DNA of 64,000 bases from Thalassia testudinum (Eukaryota; Streptophyta; Magnoliopsida; Alismatales; Hydrocharitaceae): positions 97,256,001-97,320,000 of the forward strand of contig JAZHRO010000073.1 of NCBI GenBank assembly GCA_037157565.1, read 5' to 3'. Below are positions 54,655 to 64,000 of the stretch, piece by piece. The translations under genes were made by a program, and so were the position numbers. Every line of letters starts with the position of its first letter. Within the stretch, counting starts at the first letter, position 1. The notes under the pieces are model-generated. The model was not told the DNA's origin and did no database searches. It was given only the letters and a program-made list of their open reading frames with translations.

Positions 54655-56593
54655 ATGGCCTATCCTTACTCCTATTATTTTAACCAGGATCCCATGCCCA
54701 GAGCGTATCCATCCTTTGATGGGTACATTGACAATTCATGGGATCATTCATATTCTTATCCTGGGAGTACTGGCCCAATAGCTCCCACTTTTGAGCAGAC
54801 TGTAGGAGCAGGATTTTCCACCCATGGAATCCCCGCTACTATGCAAACACCCAACCCTCCCACCCTTCATGATTTTCCGTATTGAGGTTGGACTGATACC
54901 CTTAGGCAACCAGAGCCTGAGATTGACTATCCTCCCCAATCTGATAGTAGTAGCTTCTCCTCTTTTATGATAGAAATGAGAAAGCAACAAAAGGAAATGA
55001 TGGAGTCTATAAGAGAGATGTTGAGGAATAGTCAACAATTGAATAAGGAAATTAGACAGCTTAGCTACCCTCTCACTAATGATTCTGATCCCTACCCGTA
55101 TAACCGTGATCATCAAAATAATTCTGAGGCAACCAATGACAATAGGGATCCCGTTTTGAGTAGCTATCACTTAGACTCTCCCCATGAGACATGGCCACTA
55201 GAGGAGAATGATCCTAGTGATTATCCACCCAAGCTATATTGGAGTCAAATAAAATGGAAGATGGTACCTCTTGTGGACCTTGACCGTAGTGACAGTATTT
55301 TCCTTACCTCTGATAGCTTGAGTAAAGGTCATATTGTTCATATCACTTCCACTATTAGTTATCAAGTGGAACCCCATTCTACCCTTAGTGAGCCTAATCC
55401 TGACACTCCACTTAGGGAATCAATGCCTAACATCCAACATTCTGAGGATTTAAATGCACCCAATGAAGGTGACCCTAAGGGAATAGAGGATGAATTGGAT
55501 CAAAGAGTATATTTTAGAGGAGGATGATAACCCAATGGAGGAACCCGACCTTAGAATCTGGAGTGATCTCAGGGGGATTATGTGTTATTCGAGGACTTAC
55601 CCCCTGAGTATATAAATAATCTGGTGAAATCTAGATTCCTCCCTACTTTTGATTTTGAGAGTCATCCTCCGTAAAACTACGAGTTGATATTGGGGGAAGA
55701 CGAGCACAACAGTGAGAAGCCTAGGAGAGACTCTTGGGGACAATACACATCAATTAAGGATTTATGCCTTGAGAAGAATAAAGAATTGAGTGATATAGGC
55801 TTACTCCAAAACATTGACTGATCCTCCTTTAGAAATAATTGAGCATACTGATCCAACTCCTCTCTTTACTGGTGAATCACATATACACCCTGACAAAAAC
55901 TCAAGTGAACCAAAAGAATCTGGGGATGAAATTAATGATAATGATTATGTTCTTTCGACCCTGCCATCAAAGGAATTTAATTTGGAGCCCACCATTGATT
56001 CACATATACTGGAAGGTGACAATATGACTCCGATCATTAATGATAGGCAGGGTGATGTGAATTTTTCTGCCTTAATTGTTAGGGAGAATACACAATTTGA
56101 ATTGTTGTTGGAATTGGACTTGACATTGACTAAGCCCTAATTAGACTTAATCATTACCTCCCAACACCACAAACAACCCTTACACTCCCTAACCGATCCT
56201 TGGCTCAGGTCTTTGCTCACATACATTCTTTCTGGGGAGCATATCAGGCCAGTACATCCTCGAGTAGAATGGCGTGTGCGGATTGATGCTTGTACTTTTA
56301 GTCTCTCCAATCAAGGGTTTGATATAATAATGTTTATATCTTTTAAAACCCTTCCTGCTGTGGAGGACCCTTGTTATCCTCCACTTATTCCATTTCGAGA
56401 GGTCCATTTTCATATTCCTTTTGTTATTCCTAGACCTCCCTAGGTACCCTATGCGGTTCTTTACTTTCATGTCTTCTGGCAAGCATTTGGGATAACGTTG
56501 CATCATCAGCTCGCCAACTTCCATGGCTACCTGTTTTCTAGGCCTGCACTGTTACGCATATTTTTAAGGCCTAGGTCTTTCTGTCTAGAATAG
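54655..56593 (+). pseudogene. Unknown ORF of element D, about 645 codons, lightly broken
   Basis: The ATG at 54655 opens MAYPYSYYFNQDPMPRAYPS. One frame runs to 55527, with a single TGA at 54883 (E has CGA there). A 1-base loss near 55575 and further changes to 55810 shift the frame. From 55814 another frame runs to the TAG at 56591, with stops at 56138 and 56441 where E has sense codons. Layout: a Tyr/Pro/Ser-rich N-terminus; a charged coiled-coil-like stretch (about 54967-55060, MRKQQKEMMESIREML); a long acidic Asn/Asp/Ser region; and a more ordered, beta-rich-looking C-terminal part (about 56200-56590, GEHIRPVHPRVEWRVRIDAC, ILPA-like AVEDPCYPPLIPFREV). No signal peptide, CCHC, DSG/DTG, RT or integrase motif. 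Product unknown; possibly a gag-derived or accessory protein of a non-autonomous element. Confidence 0.6.
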
Positions 56594-56662
56594 ACTTACA
56601 GGTTCCCTGTAAGTCTGGCTGCCGATAGAAAATGCAACGCTTGTTGGGAGGCAACCCAACAA
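56592..56662 (+). other. Tandem hairpins at the D ORF stop
   Basis: The first: AGACTTACAGG (56592-56602), loop TTC, CCTGTAAGTCT (56606-56616), overlapping the stop codon. The second: TTGTTGGG (56641-56648), loop AGGCAA, CCCAACAA (56655-56662). Both stems are perfect. The E copies are recognisable but carry mismatches. Confidence 0.6.
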
Positions 56663-58279
56663 TGCCTCATTAGGTGAGTTCCTTCCTTTCTCCCTTATTT
56701 TAATTTTACAATGAAGACATTGTGGGATTTAGGCATGGGGGGGTGCATTTTGCATTTTAGGTAGTATTAATGCATTTAGGTTAGGTGCATTAGTATTCAA
56801 AAAAAAAAAATCTCTTGAGCCGAACTGGTTAGTCCCTAGCAGAAGATTGTTATAAAGGAAGTGTCATTAAAGATTTTCTTCTTAAATTATTTCTTAAGTT
56901 TAGAATCCAGTACATTTACTTCAGTTCCACGTAGACTTGGTAATGGATCTTTGAAGAAAACTAATAAGCATTTTTAGTCTACTGAACCCTTGGATAATTA
57001 ATAGGGAGTCAGGCATACTATCTTCAATTAGATCCACCTATTATTTGTGAGAAGGAAGTAGAGAGACTACCGATGCGCTAACTCTAATGCAAGGACTCTT
57101 AAGTTCTGGATAATTAGATGATGATACCTCGGAGTTAGGCATAGTTTATGCTCTCTATTCCTGTGTGCAAACATTGTGTGAATTCTTGAGAGTCACCAAA
57201 TAAGGCAGATACATAGAGATTTGGTCTTAATAAAACTATGACTATGGTGGATGGTTACGACCATCCTTCATAGAGTCATCTGCTGAACAAGGGTAGTAAT
57301 GCCAAAAGTAAGAAATACGATTGTCCTATCCATCTTTTCCTAGTGTCGAGAGTAGGCACTTCCACCAAATAAACCACACAATATTCTCTTGACCATCATA
57401 ATTCCTAATAGTGCCTCATAAATAAAAGTATGCATCCTTTTGTGCTTAGTAGTTGAAAAAGAAAAGAAAAAAAAATGAAAAACAAAAAAATAAAAAAACA
57501 AAAAGAGAAAAAGAAGAAACATTTATATTTAGAAAAATATAAAAAAAAGAAAAAAAAGAGAGAGAAGAGAAAAAGAAAAGAGTTCGAGTTTGTAGTTTTA
57601 TCTTCGTATAATTTTTCATTAAGTGATGATATATCTGAGGCAGCAAAAACACCCATCGCGATCCACCAAATATGACCCATACCTACTTTTCAGTATCTCT
57701 GATCACCCGAATATTGGCTGAGGTCCTCTAACTTAGCTGTAGGTTTATTAGGATTTTGATTAAAGTGTGAATGCCACGTAAGGCCACCAAACAGTGAGTA
57801 CAGTTACAAAATCTGGCAAGATATGTGATCTCAGAAAAGAAGGAAAATGAGGAAAAGAGTGAGCACAAAGGCACATCAAGAGAGCACAATTGTTTAGCCT
57901 CTCTCTGGGTTGACTCATTTGTTAGTCTAGAGAGTTAGAGTCTGTAGTACTAGACTACATGTAGAACCAGATGAGTCTGTGCCCCCAAATATGAATCCAT
58001 TTAACTCAGTACCACCTACCTAAGCCAAAAAGTCGGGGTCAAATTACAGATTACTTTCTGCTTTATCCTCGAGGGAAGTAGTTGCCTATCCCGATAGAAA
58101 TATTTACCGAGGGATAAGGACAAACAGTAAATGTAAGTTGGCTATTTTCACTTGGATCCATTACTTAGGTTACTATCACTTCACATTTGTCTGGATCTCT
58201 AAATTTTTGGAATAAGGGAAGAAGAAATCTTTTGGTTACTTTCATTATTTTTCACTTTTGCTCGGAACTAGCAAAACTT
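56663..58279 (+). other. 3' non-coding region of element D
   Basis: Shares sequence with A1 (10390-11900) and, inverted, with E. Internal PPT AGGCATGGGGGGG at 56731-56743; A/purine-rich low-complexity tract 57450-57600. Frames here (57340-57680) are products of that tract. Confidence 0.7.
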
Positions 58280-58290
58280 AGGCATGGGGG
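58280..58290 (+). promoter_or_regulatory. Polypurine tract of element D
   Basis: AGGCATGGGGG, four bases before the LTR start TGATAAGTCC. Confidence 0.8.
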
Positions 58291-58294
58291 TATT

Positions 58295-59478
58295 TGATAA
58301 GTCCACTTTCGTGGACAATTATTTGGCCTAAGTATTCTTTAATTAGTCATTCTTAGTTGATATTTGATTAAAAATTAAGTGGGAATTCAACACAGTCTGT
58401 GTACCATTTTATGCATCAATTTTATACTAAATAACATATGATATGTTATGATAATCATTTAGTGGATGCAGGCTAGCCACATGAAACCTGAAGGCATCTG
58501 GCAGATAGCAAAAATCACTCTATATGACGTCTGAAGCTGAATTTGAACATCTGAAAATCTCCATCGGGAACCACTACTATCTGCATATTTTAAGACGTTC
58601 AGGACATCAATCCAACGTTTGATAAAGAGTGGCTATCGTTTTCTGCTGTTCCAACCACTCGCATTCTTCGTGGGTGGTTGGAGAAGCTTTTGGTGGGAGC
58701 AAACAAAAGACTTTTTTAAGAGGTGAGCCATCCGCAGAGAGCAGGATCCATCCCCTTGCAGGGATCTTCTCCATCGCCACCATCGGCACCGTGGCTGGAG
58801 CGGACACTGTGGTCGAAGCGTGCATCATGACCTAAAGCGTACCTCCATCTCCACTCATCCTCCCTCTCGTCGGTCGCATGGTGACAGCGTATGGCCATAA
58901 CACCACCATCACCATCATCGCACCCGCTCGCAACACCACAGCAACGGCCTTGTGCATGCCCTCGCACCTCCCAGCCACTGGGCCCTTGTGTGCTTCTTCA
59001 CGTGTATGCACACCCATTAGCGCACAGCTGGCACCCTCTTCTCCTTGGTTCTTCTCCTTCTTCAACCCACCACCATCACTGTTACATGACAAAGAACCCA
59101 ATGTGCAGCAGCGGCAGTACCTCCATCAAGCATCCTCCAACCAGCAACCTCAGCTCGAACTCACTCCAACGCACCCAAGCATCGTAGCGAGAATCCTTGC
59201 CGACCGCAGGCTCTAGTCGACGCCTCAGGAAAGCCTACAGAAGTTCCTCCTTCCACCAGCAACTCCATCGCCATCGGCCCCTCCTCCTCCAACCAGTAAT
59301 CTCCGACCTCCACCAGACGGTACGCCACCACCATCACGAAGCCTACCCTCTAGTGGACCTTCTCCACCAAAGCCACCAGCCGGTGGTGGACCTCCTCGCA
59401 CGTGAGGAGGAGAGATAAAAAATCCTCCGTTTTGACTCTATTAAAATTTACCAATAATGCCATTGCAAAACACTATGC
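58295..59478 (+). repeat. 3' LTR of element D, interrupted by the LINE
   Basis: Collinear with 41393-42492 and then 53045-53121, up to AAAACACTATG. Beyond that it no longer matches and LINE sequence begins. The U3 has TGACGTCTGAAG and related motifs (58526-58625). Frames 58878-59216 and 58891-59187 overlap and are low complexity. Confidence 0.8.
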
Positions 59479-59519
59479 CTTTGAAGAGAATTCCTATTTT
59501 TCTCTCCCCGTGGAGAGAA

Positions 59520-60270
59520 CAAGGAGACGATGGAAGGCAATCATGGGGTGATAGGGGGAGGAAGTGTGATGATGAGGGATGGACTACATGGAGATCTAGG
59601 AAATGGAGGCAAACGGAAAGGTGAGGTTTCACCGCTAATGATTGGTGGGAGGCAGGTATGAGGAAGACAAATAGGGTGAGTTCATGGGGCAATAGAAAGA
59701 TTGTCTGCTTCCGATGCCGACGTCGTCGCCATATCGCGGTTGTATGCCGCTTCCCCATTGTGTGCCTTGCGTGTGGAGGTCATGGCCACAAGCAGGATTC
59801 ATGTAAGGCGAACGAAGGGTAGATAAAGGGTTGGTCGAACTTGCACTCTGGAGGTTTGAATTTTAGGGCACAGCCGCCACCACCGTCGCCTCCTCATACG
59901 TACGGGGGTCATACAATCGATGTTGAATTTCCTATGATAGACATATGAGCAGCAGAACTGGTACCAAGAGGGGCTCTGATCGGTGAGGTAATGACCGGCA
60001 ACCCATCTTTGGAAAACCTCTAAAAACTGGTAAGGTCTCTTTCCCCATCGACCAACTATTGGAAAAGCGCTTTTCTATCTCCCACATGATTTGTACTTTT
60101 TGGCTTGGGGATGATGGATGTTGAACGTATGCGCTTTCAGTTGAGTTCCTTTGAAGGTTTAATGGTGATATGGAGATTAGTCTCTCCCTTTAATGGAGCT
60201 TTGCTGGAGAGACCGCCACAGAGATTAGTTCTAGATCTGGGAGACTTAGAATAAAGGTCTGCCGCTACAT
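59520..60270 (+). pseudogene. LINE ORF1, N-terminal part with two zinc knuckles
   Basis: At 59697-59820 the frame reads CFRCRRRRHIAVVC and then CLACGGHGHKQDSC, each CX2CX4HX4C, ending in a TAG. ORF1 proteins of plant L1 elements bind the element RNA in the RNP particle, and such knuckles are typical. The N-terminal part and the join to the downstream frame (60271) are broken by frameshifts; the knuckles are in a different frame from the ORF1 end. Confidence 0.6.
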
Positions 60271-60960
60271 TTGAGATCAAGAGAGGTGGTGGCGACCATG
60301 ATTTCTGGGTCTGCTATAATGGCAAAAGATGCTGATGGTGGTTTGATTGAGGGTGATGGTCAGGTCCTTAGTGTCATAGTGGATGTCTTCAAATCAGGTT
60401 TGGTCCCTGACAGATTGATCCTGAGGTGTGGGGGTAGCTCTCGATTGCTGATCTTTAGATTCATTGTGAGTGATATTGCTATGAAGAAGGGGCCGGATAA
60501 GACATCTGTTATGCAAGTTGTTGAAGAGATGAATGCACATGTATGGTGCAGGCCTTCTCTTGATGAGGCACTGGTAACTAGAAAACGTAAGGACCACCAC
60601 CTCGGGGAAATGGGGGAGATGATGGATGAGGAGTAGGTGGAATCAGTTAGGAATGAGGCAGTGATGCCCGTGATTGAGGCTGTGGCGGATCCATAATCAG
60701 TGACTGATAACAATGTGATACAAGTGTTGAAAGATATCTTGATTAATTCCTTGAAGACCCAACCGAACTTAAAAGATGTGGAAGGCCTAAAATTTGGTAC
60801 TAGATCTATTACCAAGGTTGGCATGGCCAGATCACCCTACAGGCTCAGACAGAGGAGGCAAAAATTTGACCTGCTCCTGGATGAAAACACAATAGCTACG
60901 ATTATGCAGGTTACTAAGAGCCAAAACCAAAAGAGGGTGGGGTCTCAAGAGGGAAGATGA
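60271..60960 (+). pseudogene. LINE ORF1, C-terminal part
   Basis: One frame with two internal stops (60634 and about 60694). It includes FKSGLVPDRLILRCGGSSRL and a basic segment RSPYRLRQRRQKFDLLLDEN. The stop TGA (60958-60960) overlaps the ORF2 ATG (60957) as ATGA. The domain itself is not one I can name; position and basic character support an RNA-binding ORF1. Confidence 0.6.
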
Positions 60961-63900
60961 GAGTCCTTACATGGAATGAGTGTGGGTTGCATGACAAGAG
61001 TCGGAGGGCTTCTTTGATGCGATACTTGAGAGAGTGGGAGATCGATTGTGCGATCATACAAGAGACCCACATTGAGAATGAATCTGATAGAGCATGGAAT
61101 GATATGAAGGGTATGAGGGCAAAAGAGTGTGTGATGCTTAATGCACATGGCAGGTCTGGGGGCATTGTTATTTGGTTGAGAAGGGCTTGGTTACACCTGC
61201 TGGATGTACACAAAGCTTGCCACCTAGTGACCTGCAAGTTCCAAAGACATCAGGGGCAAGATGGCATCTGTATTACTGGTGTGTATGGCCCATGTGTTGC
61301 CTCTATGAGACAGGAACTTTGGGATGATTGGGCTGCTGCTGCAGAATTCGTGCAAGGGGAAGCCTGGCTAGTAGGAGGGGACTTCAACTGTGTACTGACA
61401 GGGACTGATAGGCTGAATGGTGTCATGGATAGTACTTCTATTGGGTTTCAGTTGGTAGTCCAGTCTCTTGGTTTGAATGAATATCCATCCTCTGGAGCTG
61501 AATTCACTTGGCGTAATGGCAATGGCCTTATGTCAAAGATTGACAGATTCTTTGGGAATGCTACTATCCTTGATAGATTCCAGCTATCTAATGTTGCTGG
61601 ACTGGATCACCCCTTCTCACACCATACTCCCTTGGTCTGGGACAGTTGGGAAGAGGTCCAAACAGGCTCATATTTCAAGCTTAGAGGATCATGGTTGAGA
61701 GAGCCTGGTTTTCGCGAGATGGTTGGCTTGTGGTGGAAAACCAAATAGATGTAGGGCTCAGCTATTATCAGGCTTGCTTCCAAGCTGGCTGCTCTACGCA
61801 CAGTCCTGAAAGAGTATGGAGCTACGGTGATTGCACTAAGGAAGTAGAGGCGTGTAGAGGCTCTAAATAAAATCTAGATATTGGACTATAAGGAAGCAGC
61901 AGGCCCACTATCTGATGAGGATCTTACAACCAGAAGAATGTGGCAGAATGTGGTAGCAGAGGAGGATCTCAAGTAGGAAATGGACTGGAGGGAGAGGTCT
62001 AGACAGCTATGGCTTAAGGAGGGAGATGCCAACACAAAATTCTTTCACCTTGCAGCCAGCTCACGTAGAGGAGTAAACTTTATTTCTTCCATTCTCAATG
62101 ATGGGCAAAGACTATCTTCTATGCAAGAAATTAGAGTTGAGGATATCAGGTATTACAGGGATTCATCACGGGCAGCAAAGAGAGGTGGCTGAAGGATGGC
62201 TACAAGTGATGCGCCTAGAGTTACAGATGATCTGGCTTCTAAGCTGATGGCTACTGTCACTAAAAAGGAAACTATAGATGCCATAAAAGATTTAAACAAT
62301 GAGGGCTCCCCCGGACTGGATGGTATTCAAGTTTTCTTTTATAAAGAAATGTGGAGTGTGATTGGCAGTGAGGTGATGGATGTTATAAGAGAGTTTGAGA
62401 AGGGAAATGCAAGTTTTGACAAAATCAATAAATCCTTTCTCTTTCTATTGCCAAAGACACAGGGGGTCGAGCAATTTTCAGATTTTAGACCGATTGCTTT
62501 ATCGAACTCCATTTACTTAGTGGTGAGTAATATACTAGCTAATAGATTGAGGACTGTTCTACAAAGCTTGATCCATCCTGTACAATCTGCCTTTCTACCC
62601 AACAGATCCCTTCAAGAATCATTCATTATGGCCCAAGAAATGGTGTGTGGGTGGCGTAGAAGGAAATGCAAAGCATTTATGTGGAAAGTGGATTTCCGAA
62701 AGGCCTATGATTCGGTCTCATGGCCTTACATCTGGGAAATATTCAAAAGAAGAGGTTTCCCTCCCATTTGGATCCAGTGGATGAAGTTGTGTAGCACAAC
62801 TACTTCCTTCTCCCCGCTGATCAATGGGAAACCATGTGGAGCCTGGATTCAACTCCAACATGTGGTTAGACAAGGATGTCCATTAGCCCCTTTGATTTTT
62901 AATCTTGCAATTGACAGGCTTGCAAGATATGCATGTAAACTGATAGTGACTGGTGTTATAAGAGGTTATTCACTCTCCAGTAGGAGGACTATGGCCCCTA
63001 TTTTACAATACGCAGACGACACGATTTTCTTTGTGGAGGGGTCAACTGCTGCAACTCATGCTCTAGGACACATGGTGAAGATTTTCGAAGACATTTCAGG
63101 TCTGAAACTAAATACGGAAAAATCTACCTTGATCTGCTATGGCCTAAATGAACAGGAGCAAGACACACTATCAGCTACGCTGGGAATGCCTCCTCTAAGC
63201 TGCCACTTAAATACCTGGGGCTGCCACTGCGATGCTCGAAACTGAAGAAGAGTGATTGGAATGTTCTTTTTGACAAGATTTCTGTCAAGTTGGAAGGATG
63301 GAGCAGTAATTTTTTTGTCAAAAGGTGGGAGACTGATCCTTCTAAATTCAGTGATTACCTCTATCTTGGTGTTCTACTTCTCTATCTTCAAAGCCTCGAA
63401 ATCTATTTGGAAACGTGTAGATGTAATGTGCAAGAAATTCTTTTGGAAAGGGGCTAGACATGAGGGGAGGTTCATGCTGCCTATGAAGTGGGATCAAATT
63501 TGTCAGCCAAAGGAAGCGGGTGGGTTGGGGATCAAGGCTCTTAAAGAATTTAATGAGGCTCTTCTGATTAAATGGGCGATCAAGATTTTTGAGGGCAAGG
63601 AAGAACTATGGATAGAACTTATTAAAGACTATTATGGTGGCTCAAACAGTGTGTTGAAGAGGTTATTTCCAACCAAACCATCCCCTTTTTGGAGATCGGT
63701 TATCCTAGCTATTAAAAGCAATTGGCAGTTGATGCAGCCCAAGCTTGGAGATGGCCATGATTTTAGTTTATGGAATGAACATTGGTCACTGTTGGGTATT
63801 CTAAAAGAGTCCTATCCAAGAGCATATTCAGCTGCTGTAGATAAAGATGCCCCTGTCAGTAGCTTACGGTCAGAATCTGGTGGCTGTTGGAGGTTTGATG

Positions 63901-64000
63901 GGCCTGAAATCAGCAGAGAGGGTACCTGGCAATGGGAGGAAAGGCAAAGTCTGATCTTTGATTTGCAGCAGTTCTGTCCAAGACAGGGCATGGAAGATAC
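60957..64000 (+). pseudogene. LINE ORF2: endonuclease and reverse transcriptase, lightly broken, incomplete
   Basis: Starts MRVLTWNECGLHDKSRRASL. APE-type endonuclease motifs: QETH (catalytic Glu), GRSGGIVIW, GGDFNCVLTGTDR, KIDRFF and a terminal LDHPFSHHTPL (usual SDH). A TAG at 61746 and a few more stops to 61980 lie in the linker. RT: LNNEGSPGLDGIQVFFYKEMW, FRPIALSN, VDFRKAYDSVSW, RQGCPLAPLIFNLAID and the catalytic LQYADDTIFF (about 63010). Compensating frameshifts occur at about 62166-62204 and about 63200-63317, after which the main frame is open to the window end, with KKFFWKG and GGLGIKALKEFNEALL typical of the L1 C-terminus. The element would nick target DNA and prime reverse transcription there. 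Confidence 0.85.

Larger units (their letters stand above)
41393..59478 (+). mobile_element. Element D: non-autonomous LTR element with one unknown ORF, interrupted by C and a LINE
   Basis: LTR part 1 (41393-42492), element C, LTR part 2 (53045-53428), PBS, leader, ORF (54655-56593), 3' non-coding region, PPT, then the 3' LTR (58295 to about 59478) broken by the LINE. LTR starts TGATAAGTCCACTT, as in E. No gag-pol domain. The size class fits large retrotransposon derivatives (LARDs), but the ORF is unusual for those. Confidence 0.85.
59479..64000 (+). mobile_element. L1-type LINE, 5' part, inserted in the D 3' LTR
   Basis: 5' UTR with a small hairpin (TCTCTCC-CCGT-GGAGAGA, 59501-59518), ORF1 with two CCHC knuckles, then ORF2 with endonuclease and RT running off the right edge. 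The exact 5' junction is uncertain by about 15 bases. The poly(A) tail and target duplication are outside the window. Confidence 0.85.

Noticed and set aside
57340..57680. Lys-rich or Phe-rich small proteins
   Set aside because: Direct products of an A/purine-rich low-complexity tract in the D 3' region.
59441..59758. Minus-strand ORF of 105 codons
   Set aside because: Antisense to the LINE 5' UTR and ORF1 start; the sense strand carries the CCHC knuckles.

Overview
This window looks like intergenic DNA from a large, repeat-rich flowering-plant genome. Almost everything in it belongs to LTR retrotransposons of the Ty3/gypsy order, plus one L1-type LINE. The plant assignment rests on primer-binding sites complementary to tRNA-Asp, Athila-like gag and RT motifs, GCATGGGGG polypurine tracts, and a plant L1-type ORF1/ORF2. 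I found no host gene, tRNA, rRNA or CRISPR array. The species cannot be told from the sequence.

The layout is a nest of insertions that can be ordered from LTR ends, target-site duplications and broken reading frames. (i) Left block, 1-16115: an old LTR remnant (H, 13381-14157 and 15962-16115) was hit by an Athila-like element (A1, 4319-13375). A1 was itself hit in gag by an inverted relative (F, 1-4318). H also carries a perfect solo LTR (G, 14158-15961, duplication CCTTA). (ii) Right block, from about 16116 to the window end: a second Athila-like gag-pol element (A2, to 21096 and 38249-41392). Inside its RT lies an inverted non-autonomous element (E, 21097-38248), which in turn holds element B (22895-32372). 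In A2's 3' region sits element D (41393 onward). D's 5' LTR is split by element C (42493-53039, duplication TGGAC), and its 3' LTR by the LINE (from about 59479, running off the window).

The elements form an ecosystem. A1, A2 and F are decayed members of potentially autonomous gag-pol families. B and C are a non-autonomous family that keeps only gag-protease and stops in the PR-RT linker; C is young, with LTRs about 1-1.5% different by eye. D and E are a second non-autonomous family with no gag-pol at all. They carry a long open frame of about 645 codons that I do not recognise. D/E share PBS, PPT and 3' non-coding sequence with A1, so a gag-pol family of the A1 type is a plausible helper.

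The best leads for new biology are: the unknown D/E ORF; a kissing-loop-like hairpin plus palindrome in the B/C leader; hairpins just after the stop codons, with a compensatory base-pair change; clustered E2F-type palindromes in the C LTRs; a 654-bp conversion-like tract between the B LTRs; repeated internal polypurine tracts; and an ATGA stop/start overlap in the LINE.
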